Source of the DNA: Candidatus Accumulibacter iunctus | Lineage (GTDB): Bacteria; Pseudomonadota; Gammaproteobacteria; Burkholderiales; Rhodocyclaceae | Reading direction: 5' to 3' | DNA length: 64,000 nucleotides | Assembly: GCA_002345025.1 (NCBI GenBank) | Contig: DDUX01000057.1 | Coordinates: forward strand, 1,470 to 65,469 | Part shown: in pieces, positions 15,163 through 23,657 of the stretch | Position numbering within the stretch: the first letter of the stretch is position 1 | Layout of the letters: each line of letters starts with the position of its first letter | The notes under the pieces: generated by a model | Database searches by the model: none | What the model was told of the DNA's origin: nothing | Seen by the model: only the letters and a program-made list of their open reading frames with translations | Made by a program: the position numbers and the translations under genes

Positions 15163-15714
15163 TCAGCGGCAGCGGGCAGTGAGTTCGGCGACGCGCTGCC
15201 CGAACAGGCGGGCGGTCTCGAGGTCCCCCGGCAGCATTTCGTCCGGGCTGCTGTCGGCGGGCGAAGTGGCCATGGCGCCGCTGAAGGAACCGACATAGTT
15301 GAGGTCGTTGCGCTGCGCGGCCTTGGTGTTGGCTGCCAGCATGCCACTGCCGACCCAGATGCCGCCGTGCTGCATGGCCAGCGTGAACAGATAGTGCAGG
15401 GTCGACAGCTTGTCGCCGTTCATCGTCGCGCTGTTGGTGAAGCCGGCGAAGATCTTGTCTTTCCACGCCTGCGTGAACCACGGCTTGCTCGACGCGTCGG
15501 CGAACTTCTTGAACTGCCAGCTGACGCTGCCCATGTAGGTCGGGCTGCCCATGATGATGGCGTCGGCGGCGGCGAGGCTTTCCCAGCCACCCGCGGGCAG
15601 ATTGCCCTCGGCGTCGATGGTGATCAGTTCGGCTCCGGCACCTGCGGCGACGGCCTGCGCCATGCGCTGCGTGTGGCCGTAACCGGAATGGAAGACAACG
15701 GCTATCCTGCTCAT
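15163..15714 (-). CDS. flavodoxin-family NAD(P)H:quinone oxidoreductase-like protein
   Basis: 183 residues. A WrbA-like flavodoxin fold: the FMN phosphate loop HSGYGHTQRMAQAVA near residues 9-23, DAIIMGSPTYMGSVSWQFKKF near 70-90, and TNSATMNGDKLSTLHYLFTLAMQHGGIWVG near 110-140. WrbA enzymes make two-electron reductions of quinones. It is the third gene of a minus-strand set with a pirin and a DODA-like dioxygenase, downstream of a divergent LysR regulator, suggesting a shared function with aromatic or quinone compounds. Confidence 0.85.
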   Translation of the reverse strand: MSRIAVVFHSGYGHTQRMAQAVAAGAGAELITIDAEGNLPAGGWESLAAADAIIMGSPTYMGSVSWQFKKFADASSKPWFTQAWKDKIFAGFTNSATMNGDKLSTLHYLFTLAMQHGGIWVGSGMLAANTKAAQRNDLNYVGSFSGAMATSPADSSPDEMLPGDLETARLFGQRVAELTARCR

Positions 15715-15742
15715 CGTGAAACTCCTTGTGGTGGTTGGGTGA

Positions 15743-16444
15743 TCAGGGTGCGAGATCGAATACGAGAACCTCGGCGTCGTCCCCGCCGCCGAGTTCGAGC
15801 TGCTCTTCATCGGCCAGCAGGGCGGCATCGCCGCCGTGCAGCAGTTGGCCATTGACGACCAGGCTGCCGCGGACGACATGCACGTAGGCCTTGCGTGCCG
15901 CGTCGAGCGGCAGGCTTGCGGACTCCGCACCGTCGAACAGGCCGGCATGGATGGCAGCGTCGGCATGCATCGTCAGCGAACCGGCGGCACCGTCGGGCGA
16001 GGCGATCAGACGCAGGCGGCCGCGCTTCTCCACGGCGGGAAAGTGCTTCTGTTCGTAACCCGGTTCGATGTCCTTCCGGCACGGCTCGATCCAGATCTGC
16101 AGGAGATGGGTCGATTGACCCGGCGCCTGGTTGAACTCGCTGTGGCGGACACCGCTCCCGGCGCTCATGCGCTGCACATCGCCGGGCGGGATGGTCGTGC
16201 CGTTGCCGAGGCTGTCCTTGTGTGCGAGCAGTCCGGCGGTGACATAACTGATGATCTCCATGTCGCGGTGGCCGTGCATGCCGAAGCCGCCGCCGGCAGC
16301 AATCAGGTCGTCGTTGATGACGCGCAGGTTGCCCCAGCCGACGTGCGCCGGATCGTGGTAGCCGGCAAACGAGAACGAGTGATGGCTTTGCAGCCAGCCG
16401 TGGTCGGCATGGCCGCGATCTTCGGATTTCCTGATGCGCAACAT
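15743..16444 (-). CDS. pirin family protein
   Basis: 233 residues from MLRIRKSED at 16444, preceded by AGGAGAAG. The N-terminal cupin has the metal-binding pattern FGMHGHRDMEIISYV with two histidines and a glutamate, and DVQRMSAGSGVRHSEFN. The C-terminal cupin is more degenerate. Bacterial pirins of this type include quercetin 2,3-dioxygenases and redox-responsive regulators; which applies here is unknown. It lies between the DODA-like gene (upstream) and the quinone oxidoreductase gene. Confidence 0.88.
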   Translation of the reverse strand: MLRIRKSEDRGHADHGWLQSHHSFSFAGYHDPAHVGWGNLRVINDDLIAAGGGFGMHGHRDMEIISYVTAGLLAHKDSLGNGTTIPPGDVQRMSAGSGVRHSEFNQAPGQSTHLLQIWIEPCRKDIEPGYEQKHFPAVEKRGRLRLIASPDGAAGSLTMHADAAIHAGLFDGAESASLPLDAARKAYVHVVRGSLVVNGQLLHGGDAALLADEEQLELGGGDDAEVLVFDLAP

Positions 16445-16479
16445 GAGCTTCTCCTGTGGTGGCAGCGGCGAGGCGCTGC

Positions 16480-17436
16480 TCATCGATCGATGGCTGCGAT
16501 GGCGGCGTCGGCCGCCGGCACCACAGCCGCATCCGACACGTCGCTGGCGCTACCGGTGCCGCTGCGCGTGCCCCTGGTGATTGCGCGAGCGCCGATCGCA
16601 TCCTCGCCGCACGCTGTCTGCAACGTGCCTGGCAACGAGCTGACGGGGGCGAACGAATAGGCGTCCATGGCGAGGACGCAATCGTCAACCCCGGCGTGGA
16701 TGCGCTCGACCCGCGGCGAATCGCCACCCGCCCCGAGTGCGACAAAGAGCGGCAGCAGGTGTTCATCGCTGGGGTGAGCGGCGACGGCGCCCGGCGCCCG
16801 GCGGCGGTAGTCGAGCACGGCCGCGGTGTCGCCGGCCAGCAGGCGATCTGCCAGCCAGCTCGGGAACTGCCGAACGTAGGCCGGGATCGCGCCGCCGCGC
16901 GCCGCCTGCTGGTAGTCGCGCAGGTTGTGCGTGACGTTGCCGGAACCGACGACGAGAAAGCCCTGCTCCGCCAGCGGCGCCAGCGCCCGGCCAAGCAGCC
17001 AGGCCTGCTGCGGCCCGCCGTGGCTCTGGATGGAGAGCGGGATGACCGGCACCTCCGCTTCCGGAAACATCAGCCGCAACGGGATCCAGGCGCCATGGTC
17101 GAGGCCGCGGGCCGGCGCCCGCTCGGCCTCGAGGCCGGCAGCGCGGATGGCTGCGACGACCTCGTCTGCCGCCTCGCGGCAACCGGTGGCGGGATAGTGC
17201 ATCTCGTACAGTGCCGCCGGAAAGCCGTGGAAATCGTGGATGGTCTGCGGCCGGTCGGCACGGCCGACCGTCGGTACGGTCGTGTCCCAATGGGCGCTGA
17301 CGATGACGATCGCACGCGGCAGCGGCAGCGTGCGGGCGAGAGCGGCGATCGCCGCGCCAGCGGCGCCCGGACGCAGCGCGAAGCTCGGGGCGCCGTGCGG
17401 TACGAAGATTGCAGGTTGCGGTTGGCTTGGGGTCAT
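16480..17436 (-). CDS. DODA-type extradiol aromatic ring-opening dioxygenase (YgiD-like)
   Basis: 318 residues. The LigB-like fold and its metal ligands are visible: FVPHGAPSFAL near residue 12, SAHWDTTVPTV near 46, and DHGAWIPLRLMFPEA near 113, plus HPSDEHLLPLFVALGAGG. Such enzymes cleave catechols such as 4,5-DOPA. The core ends near residue 265. About 50 extra alanine/serine-rich residues follow, which is unusual and may be a tail read through from noncoding sequence. It is the first gene of the cluster divergent from the LysR gene, 95 bases away. Confidence 0.85.
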   Translation of the reverse strand: MTPSQPQPAIFVPHGAPSFALRPGAAGAAIAALARTLPLPRAIVIVSAHWDTTVPTVGRADRPQTIHDFHGFPAALYEMHYPATGCREAADEVVAAIRAAGLEAERAPARGLDHGAWIPLRLMFPEAEVPVIPLSIQSHGGPQQAWLLGRALAPLAEQGFLVVGSGNVTHNLRDYQQAARGGAIPAYVRQFPSWLADRLLAGDTAAVLDYRRRAPGAVAAHPSDEHLLPLFVALGAGGDSPRVERIHAGVDDCVLAMDAYSFAPVSSLPGTLQTACGEDAIGARAITRGTRSGTGSASDVSDAAVVPAADAAIAAIDR

Positions 17437-17477
17437 GGCGGTGCGTCCTGATGTGATGGGCGAACTGTAGTCCATGC

Positions 17478-17490
17478 TTTCGGATCGAAA
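17478..17490. promoter_or_regulatory. candidate LysR operator in the divergent intergenic region
   Basis: TTTCG-GAT-CGAAA is a perfect 5-base inverted repeat of the T-N11-A form bound by LysR regulators. It lies centrally in the 95-base gap between the LysR start (17532) and the dioxygenase start (17436). A second T-N11-A palindrome (TTGCT-N5-AGCAA) sits at 17515-17529, directly over the LysR ribosome-binding region. Confidence 0.45.
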
Positions 17491-17531
17491 TAGACGACAA
17501 TGTGCAAATCATCATTGCTCAGGAAGCAACA

Positions 17532-18419
17532 ATGGACCGGCTCGACGCGATGAAACTCTTCCTGCGCGTTGCCGAGCTCGGCAGCTTTGCTGCCGTGGCG
17601 CAGCAACTCGGCGTCGCTCGCTCGGTCGTGACGCGGCAGGTGGCGGCACTGGAGGCGCATCTCGGCACCAGGCTGATGCTGCGCAGCACGCGCCGGCTGT
17701 CGCTCACCTCGGCCGGCAGCGCCTACCTGGAGAAGTGCCGGCTGATCCTGAATCTCGTCGAAGCAGCGGAGACCGACGTCGCCGACGAGCGCGTCGCGCC
17801 GCGCGGCAACATCCGCCTGAGCCTGCCGCTCAGCTTCGGACTGAAGCGGCTGGCGCCGCTGCTGCTCGAGTTCTCGCAGCGCCATCCGGAAGTCGGCCTC
17901 GACATGGATTACACCGACCGCCGGGTGAACCTGATCGAGGAAGGCATCGACCTGGCGATCCGCATCACGCGCCGGCTGGAGGGCGGTGATGTGGCGCGGC
18001 GGATCGGCGCCGGCGGCATGCAGGTGGTCGCGGCGCCCGCCTACCTCGCCCGCCACGGCCGTCCACTACATCCGTCGGAACTGATCGATCACGAATGCCT
18101 GGGCTATACCGGCGGCGGCACGGTGCAAAGCTGGCAGTTCCTGGTCGCCGGCAAGCTGCAGGGCTTTGCCGTGCGCAGCCGCATTCAGGCCAACAACGGC
18201 GAAGTGCTCGGTGAAGCGGCGGCGCAGGGACTGGGGATCAGTCTACAGCCCGATTTCATCGTCGAAGGCTTCGTCGCTGCCGGGCGTGTCGAGCCCATCT
18301 TGACCGAGTTTCCCGTTCCCGGCTTCGGCATCCACGCCATCCTCCCCAGCAATCGCCAGGTGCCACACCGCGTCCGCGTGCTGATGGACTTCCTCGCCGC
18401 CCGCATCGGCAGCGGCTGA
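17532..18419 (+). CDS. LysR-family transcriptional regulator
   Basis: 295 residues. The N-terminal winged helix reads MDRLDAMKLFLRVAELGSFAAVAQQLGVARSVVTRQVAALEAHLG, followed by the substrate-binding domain with the subdomain pattern RGNIRLSLPLSFG and GIDLAIRI. It belongs to the branch with a short linker that often controls oxidoreductases. It is divergent from the DODA/pirin/flavodoxin genes and probably controls them and itself. The ATG at 17532 was chosen because the family always starts close to the MDRLDAM-type sequence. The 400 bases after its stop (18420-18819) hold only the next gene's promoter. Confidence 0.9.
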   Translation: MDRLDAMKLFLRVAELGSFAAVAQQLGVARSVVTRQVAALEAHLGTRLMLRSTRRLSLTSAGSAYLEKCRLILNLVEAAETDVADERVAPRGNIRLSLPLSFGLKRLAPLLLEFSQRHPEVGLDMDYTDRRVNLIEEGIDLAIRITRRLEGGDVARRIGAGGMQVVAAPAYLARHGRPLHPSELIDHECLGYTGGGTVQSWQFLVAGKLQGFAVRSRIQANNGEVLGEAAAQGLGISLQPDFIVEGFVAAGRVEPILTEFPVPGFGIHAILPSNRQVPHRVRVLMDFLAARIGSG

Positions 18420-18758
18420 GCCGACAGTCCGCTGTCGGCAACGACAACGGGCCGTCTTCAGCTCGGCCGGTGGCGGTTCGCTCGCCGGCGAAACGCTTCG
18501 CCGCCGGCCAAAGAGCCAGCGCTGTGCGCTTTCGCACGGCGATCGACGGCGAAAGGACGGATGCTTCAGCCATGGCCTCGGCTGCAATGCGCGACGGCCC
18601 TGATTTCCCCGACGGGACGTCCGGCGCGTTGATCGAACGTGGCGGGCAGCGGGACAGTGCAATGGTGGCGTGGCCGGTGGCCGCTTCTGCCGCAGGCACG
18701 AGTCCGAAGCCGGAGCAGGAGGCGAACAGGGTTTCGACCAGAGCCGGACGCGAATCGC

Positions 18759-18774
18759 TGGCACGCGAGGAGCT
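18759..18774 (+). promoter_or_regulatory. candidate sigma-54 promoter of the second PEP-CTERM gene
   Basis: TGGCACG-CGAG-GAGCT has a perfect -24 element and keeps the invariant GG and GC ten bases apart, but the two Ts of the -12 element are replaced. Transcription would start near 18785, 35 bases before the ATG at 18820. It is weaker than the site at 14734-14749. Confidence 0.4.
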
Positions 18775-18819
18775 GAAGGGGTCGCAATTCTTCAATGACA
18801 CGACAAAGGAAGATTCACC

Positions 18820-19467
18820 ATGACTACACGTTCAATGGCCCGTCTGCTGACGCTCGTCGGCGCCCTGTCGGCCTGCGGGCTGGCGCAGGCTGCACCCTTC
18901 CAGAACGGCAGTTTCGAGGTGGCCTCGCTCAACCCGGGCACCTTTACAACTCTTGGTCTCAACAACAGCCAGATCACCGGCTGGACGGTCAGCGGTGGCA
19001 ATATCGACTACATCGGCACTTACTGGCAGGCCGCCAACGGCAGCCGCAGCATCGACCTCGCCGGCAACACGCTCGGCACCATCAGCCAGACCTTCGACAC
19101 GAATATCGGCTGGGTGTATACGGTCGACTTCGCGATGGCCGGCAACACCGACGGCGGACCGACGACGAAGCTGCTGCAGGTCGTCGCTGGCGACGAGCAG
19201 GGGCAGTTCTCCTTCAACCAGAGCGGCAGGTCACGCTCGAACATGGGCTGGCTGGACTACAGCTTCCAGTTCACCGCCGACACCGCGCAGACCATTCTCA
19301 GCTTTTCGGCGCTCAACGGTACCTGCTGCTACGGCGCAGCGCTCGACAACGTGCGCGTCACCGCCGAACCGAGTGCGGTACCGGAGCCGGCGTCGGCGCT
19401 GCTCGTCGGCCTGTCGCTTGCCGGTCTCGGCTGGTCGCGGCGGAATCGGCGGCAAGGCACGCCATAG
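18820..19467 (+). CDS. PEP-CTERM protein with choice-of-anchor C/DUF642-like domain
   Basis: 215 residues. A signal peptide (ARLLTLVGALSACGLAQA) is followed by a jelly-roll carbohydrate-binding-like domain with NGSFEV, ITGWTVSGGNIDYIGTYWQAANG and SRSIDLAGNTLGTISQTF, the choice-of-anchor C/DUF642 pattern. The tail VPEPASALLVGLSLAGLGWSRR is a canonical VPEP sorting signal. The product should be exported, processed by exosortase and retained in the exopolysaccharide matrix. AAAGGAAG precedes the ATG. The 490 bases after the stop (19468-19957) contain no gene I can support. Confidence 0.9.
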   Translation: MTTRSMARLLTLVGALSACGLAQAAPFQNGSFEVASLNPGTFTTLGLNNSQITGWTVSGGNIDYIGTYWQAANGSRSIDLAGNTLGTISQTFDTNIGWVYTVDFAMAGNTDGGPTTKLLQVVAGDEQGQFSFNQSGRSRSNMGWLDYSFQFTADTAQTILSFSALNGTCCYGAALDNVRVTAEPSAVPEPASALLVGLSLAGLGWSRRNRRQGTP

Positions 19468-19957
19468 GGGAAACAGCGCACCGCCGTCCTCCTCGGGCTG
19501 GTCATCCGAGGCGTTTTCCGCTGCCATCCACGCGGCGGTCAGATCGACGGCATGGTCGACCCCGGCTCGACGATCGCCTCGGCAGGGGGCGCGACGCCGA
19601 CGGTTCGCCGACCTGCCTCGTCGCCCGTGCCCGTGTCGCTCGCAAGCCGACCGGTGCGCGGCTCGGCGGCGTCATGCCGGCGATGTGCAACCTCCTGGCA
19701 GCAATGCCGACCACCCGCTTCGTCCGGCCGGCGCGAAGCATTCTGCAGCGGAGCGCGGGCTTCGCCGTCGTCGGGCGTGACCGGCTGACGATGACGGTCG
19801 TCAGCGTCTGCTGCTGCACGCTGGCGCAGCTCCATTCGCGCGGGGCGGTCCCGCAGGCACCGGAGTGGCCCCCCGGCAACCCGTGAAACAGCGGCGCGAT
19901 TGACGCCGCCGGGTGGCGGTTCTATGCTGATTCCGATGGCCACAACGGAGGGAAAGC

Positions 19958-20434
19958 ATGCGTTCACGAGCCCTGTTCTTCGCGCTGCTCGTCGTCGCCA
20001 CGGCGGCGTCGGGCGCCGGGGTCTACAAGTGGGTCGACGAGAAGGGGGTCACCCACTTTTCGGAGCTGCCACCGCCGGGACAACCAGCACAGAAGCCGGC
20101 GAAGGCGCCGGCCGTCCAGGGCCAGCCTGCGGCGGCCGCCGGTGATGGCGGCCAGCCGGCTGGCAAGAGCTGGCAGCAGAAGGAAACCGAGTTTCGCCAG
20201 CGCCAGATCGATCGTGACGCCGCGGCGCGCAAGCAGGAGGAACAGGAAACGGCAGCGAAGCGCCTGCAGCGCGACTGTATGCTGGCCAGGAAGTCGCTCG
20301 AGGACCTGCAGAACGCGAACGCCGTTGCGCGATACGACGACAAGGGCGAGCGCGTCTTTCTCGGCGACAAGGAACGGACGGCCCTGATCCAGCAGCGCAA
20401 GCAGGAGGTCGAAGCGCGGTGCTCGGGCAGATGA
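19958..20434 (+). CDS. DUF4124 domain-containing exported protein
   Basis: 158 residues. A signal peptide (RALFFALLVVATAASGA) is followed at once by the DUF4124 motif GVYKWVDEKGVTHFSELPP. A proline/alanine linker and a charged helical C-terminus with one cysteine near each end (DCMLARKSL and EARCSGR) follow. DUF4124 proteins are common envelope proteins of unknown function in proteobacteria. A GGAGGG site precedes the ATG at 19958. Confidence 0.85.
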   Translation: MRSRALFFALLVVATAASGAGVYKWVDEKGVTHFSELPPPGQPAQKPAKAPAVQGQPAAAAGDGGQPAGKSWQQKETEFRQRQIDRDAAARKQEEQETAAKRLQRDCMLARKSLEDLQNANAVARYDDKGERVFLGDKERTALIQQRKQEVEARCSGR

Positions 20435-20633
20435 CGGCAGGCGGGCACGGTGCCGGCCCCGGCGATGGCCGCCAGTCGCCGGGCAGCGGCCGCCACTGAA
20501 CCGATCGTCAGCGCCGCCGGGCGGACGACTGATGGCCTGCGCCAGCCAGCAGCACGCAGCCGCCGCCGCACGGCCTCGGTCCGCCCGGGAAGCTCCGGCC
20601 ACCGCGGTGCGGCAACCACTTGAGGAGAAAAGC

Positions 20634-21398
20634 ATGAGCCTTTCTGCAAGCAGCATCCGCTCCGGCATCAGCGATGCCGAATGGCAACAGCGCGTCGATC
20701 TCGCCGCCTGCTATCGCCTGGTCGCGCTTTTTGGCTGGGACGATCTGATCTTCACCCACATCTCGGCCCGCGTTCCTGGCCCCGAGCACCATTTCCTGAT
20801 CAATCCCTACGGCTTCATGTTCGACGAGATTACGGCCTCGAGCCTGATCAAGGTCGATGTGCAGGGCAACAAGCTCGACGACGCGCCATACGACATCAAC
20901 CCGGCCGGCTTCACGATCCACAGCGCGGTGCACGCAGCCCGTGCGGACGCGATCTGCGTCCTCCACCTGCACAGCGTCAATGGCGTTGCCGTCTCGGCGC
21001 AAGAGGCCGGTGTGCTGCCGTTGTCGCAGCACTCGATCTTCGTACTGTCGTCGCTCGCCTACCATGACTATGAAGGAGTGGCTCTGGTCGACGACGAGAA
21101 GCCCCGCCTGGTGCGCGACCTCGGCGACCGGCGTTTCCTGATGCTGCGCAATCACGGCCTCCTGACGGTCGGCAGATCGGTGGCCGAAGCCTTCGTCGCG
21201 ATGTACTTCTTCGAGACGAGCTGCCGCATGCAGGTCAAGGCGATGAGCGGTGGCCTGCCGCTGCGCCACATCGCGCAACCGATCATCGACGGCGCACAGA
21301 CGCAATGGGAGCAGGTGACGCGCGGCAGCGGCGGCGGTCTGGCGTGGCCGGCACTGCTGCGCCGGCTGGCGCGCACCAATCCCGGCCATGACGCCTGA
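20634..21398 (+). CDS. class II aldolase/adducin family protein
   Basis: 254 residues from the ATG at 20634, preceded by GAGGAG. Zinc-site histidines are visible in ICVLHLHSVNGVAVS and in FLMLRNHGLLTVG, with the N-terminal FGWDDLIFTHISARVPGPEHHFLINPYGFMFDEITASSL. The family includes fuculose- and ribulose-phosphate aldolases and aldolase-like decarboxylases. This sub-branch (often annotated only as class II aldolase) has no firm substrate. It stands alone. Confidence 0.85.
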   Translation: MSLSASSIRSGISDAEWQQRVDLAACYRLVALFGWDDLIFTHISARVPGPEHHFLINPYGFMFDEITASSLIKVDVQGNKLDDAPYDINPAGFTIHSAVHAARADAICVLHLHSVNGVAVSAQEAGVLPLSQHSIFVLSSLAYHDYEGVALVDDEKPRLVRDLGDRRFLMLRNHGLLTVGRSVAEAFVAMYFFETSCRMQVKAMSGGLPLRHIAQPIIDGAQTQWEQVTRGSGGGLAWPALLRRLARTNPGHDA

Positions 21399-21539
21399 AG
21401 CGGGGCGCCAGCGGCGCCGCCGACAGCAGCGGCAAGCGGCCACGTCGGGCGCCTGCCGGCCCGCCTGACGAGGAGAGGCACGCAGCCAGGCTGTCGGCGC
21501 GCCTGCAGCGGCAGCCAACGATGCGGTAGAATGCGCCGC

Positions 21540-21863
21540 GTGACCACCCTCCTCGTCCTCACCAATCTGCCCGACCAGGCGGCGGCACGCTCGCTGGCCG
21601 AGCAGCTTGTCGCGGCGCGCCTCGCTGCCTGCGTCAACATCCTCGCGCCCTGCCGCTCCGTGTACCGCTGGCAAGGGGAGGTGGAGACAGCCGACGAGGT
21701 GCCGCTGCTGATCAAGACGAGCTCCGAGCGCTTCGCCGAGCTGGCGGCGGCAATCCGCGCCAGCCATCCGTACGAGCTGCCGGAAGTGGTCGCGCTCGAG
21801 ATTGCCGCTGGCCTCCCCGAGTATCTCGCCTGGGTGACGGCCGAAACCGCGCCGTCTGCCTGA
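21540..21863 (+). CDS. cutA: CutA divalent-cation tolerance protein
   Basis: About 107 residues with the trimeric CutA core: TLLVLTNLPDQAAARSLAEQLVAARLAACVNIL, YRWQGEVETADEVPLLIKTS and HPYELPEVVALEI. It is linked to copper and divalent-cation tolerance. An ATG at 21531 is also in frame, but a TAGAAT hexamer at 21527-21532 overlaps it; if that is the -10 box, translation must begin at the GTG at 21540. The next gene is dsbD, 17 bases on, a common pairing in proteobacteria. Confidence 0.88.
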   Translation: MTTLLVLTNLPDQAAARSLAEQLVAARLAACVNILAPCRSVYRWQGEVETADEVPLLIKTSSERFAELAAAIRASHPYELPEVVALEIAAGLPEYLAWVTAETAPSA

Positions 21864-21880
21864 GACAGCCAGAGGTGCCG

Positions 21881-23650
21881 ATGCTCCGCTGCCTGCTCTC
21901 GCTTCTGCTGCTGCTGCTGGCCACGCTGACCCAGGCGGAGGAGTTCCTCGACCCGGCGGTGGCCTTCAAGCCGAGCGTGCGCGCGCTCGACGGGCAGACG
22001 CTGGAGGTGCGCTTCAGCATCGCCAAGGGATATTATCTGTACCGTGACAAGTTCCGCTTTGCCGCCGAGCCGGCAACGATTCGTCTTGGCACGCCGCTGC
22101 TGCCCCCGGGCAAGGAAAAGCAGGACGACACCTTCGGCCGCGTCGAAGTGTTCTACGACAACGTGCTCATCCGGTTGCCTGTCGAGCGCGACAGTTCCGG
22201 GCCGCTGCCGCTGACCCTGCGCGTGACTTCGCAGGGCTGCGCCGATGCCGGCATCTGTTATCCGCCGCAACAGCACTCGCTGGCTGTTGAACTGCCCGAC
22301 CCGGCGGCAGTCGCTGCGGTCGCCGAACCGACAGCCTCTGGCGTCGCGGGCGACGAGTCCGGGCGCATCGCGCAGCTGTTCCGGCATGCCGGTTTCTGGT
22401 TGCTGATCGGCAGTTTCTTCGGCTTCGGTCTGCTGCTGTCGTTGACCCCCTGCGTCTTTCCGATGATTCCGATCCTGTCGGGGATCATCGTCGGCGCCGG
22501 ACGTGACGGACACGGTGTCTCGCATGTGCGCGGCTTCCTGCTCTCGCTGGCCTACGTGCTGGGCATGGCGGTGACCTACGCCGCCGCCGGTGTCGCCGCC
22601 GGCCTCACCGGCACGCTGCTGGCAACGACCCTGCAGAATCCCTGGGTTCTCGGCGCCTTCGCCGCCGTCTTCGTCCTCCTTTCGCTGTCGATGTTCGGCT
22701 TCTACGAGTTGCAGTTGCCGACCTTCCTGCAGAGCAGGATGTCGGAGGAAGCGAGCCACATCCGCGGCGGCTCGCTGCCGGGCGTGGCTGCGATGGGCGC
22801 GCTGTCGGCCCTGATCGTCGGCCCCTGCGTCGCCGCGCCGCTCGCCGGAGCCCTGCTCTACATCGGCCAGAGCGGGGACGCGGTGCTCGGCGGCGCGGCG
22901 CTGTTCTCGCTGGCGCTCGGCATGGGTGCGCCGCTGCTCGTCGTCGGCGCCAGCGCCGGCACCCTGCTGCCGAAGTCGGGACCCTGGATGGAGGCGGTCA
23001 AGAAGGCCTTCGGCGTCATCCTGCTGGCGACCGCCGTCTGGCTGGTGTCGCCGGTGATCCCGGCGGTGGTGCAGATGCTGGCCTGGGCGCTGCTGCTGAT
23101 CGTGCCGGCAATCTACCTGCACGCGCTCGACCCGCTGCCGCCACACGCCAAGGGCTGGCAGCGCTTCTGGAAGGGAATCGGCATCGTCATGCTGCTCTTC
23201 GGGGCGTCGATGCTGCTCGGCACGCTGGCCGGTTCACGCGACCCGCTGCAACCGCTCTCGGTGCTGCGCAGCAGTGCCGCGAGCAACGAGGCGAGGCACC
23301 TGCCCTTCGTCCGCGTGCGCACGATCGAGGAACTCGACAGCCGGCTGGCCGCTGCCGGACGACCCGTCCTGCTCGATTTCTATGCCGACTGGTGTGTCTC
23401 GTGCAAGGAGATGGAGCGCTTCACCTTCGCCGATCCGCGCGTACAGGCGAAGCTGGCGGGCTGGACGCTGCTGCAGGCCGACGTCACCGCCAACTCGGCG
23501 GCCGACCAGGCCCTGCTGCAACGCTTCCAGCTTTACGGCCCACCGGGAATCATCTTCTTCGACCGGCAGGGACGCGAGATCAGCGGCATCCGCGTCGTCG
23601 GCTTCCAGAGTGCAGAGGAGTTTCTCGGCCTGCTGTCGCGCCTGAACTAG
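21881..23650 (+). CDS. dsbD: thiol:disulfide interchange protein DsbD
   Basis: 589 residues. DsbD carries electrons from cytoplasmic thioredoxin to the periplasm for disulfide isomerisation and cytochrome c maturation. The three domains appear in order: signal peptide and N-terminal immunoglobulin-like domain with C-x5-C (CADAGICYPPQ); eight transmembrane helices with the redox cysteines in LTPCVFPMIPILSG and VGPCVAAPLAGALL; and the C-terminal thioredoxin domain with DWCVSCKEME. All six cysteines are present. The ATG at 21881 follows AGAGGTG. It follows cutA closely and is probably in the same operon. Confidence 0.95.
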   Translation: MLRCLLSLLLLLLATLTQAEEFLDPAVAFKPSVRALDGQTLEVRFSIAKGYYLYRDKFRFAAEPATIRLGTPLLPPGKEKQDDTFGRVEVFYDNVLIRLPVERDSSGPLPLTLRVTSQGCADAGICYPPQQHSLAVELPDPAAVAAVAEPTASGVAGDESGRIAQLFRHAGFWLLIGSFFGFGLLLSLTPCVFPMIPILSGIIVGAGRDGHGVSHVRGFLLSLAYVLGMAVTYAAAGVAAGLTGTLLATTLQNPWVLGAFAAVFVLLSLSMFGFYELQLPTFLQSRMSEEASHIRGGSLPGVAAMGALSALIVGPCVAAPLAGALLYIGQSGDAVLGGAALFSLALGMGAPLLVVGASAGTLLPKSGPWMEAVKKAFGVILLATAVWLVSPVIPAVVQMLAWALLLIVPAIYLHALDPLPPHAKGWQRFWKGIGIVMLLFGASMLLGTLAGSRDPLQPLSVLRSSAASNEARHLPFVRVRTIEELDSRLAAAGRPVLLDFYADWCVSCKEMERFTFADPRVQAKLAGWTLLQADVTANSAADQALLQRFQLYGPPGIIFFDRQGREISGIRVVGFQSAEEFLGLLSRLN

Positions 23651-23657
23651 CGCCGTG

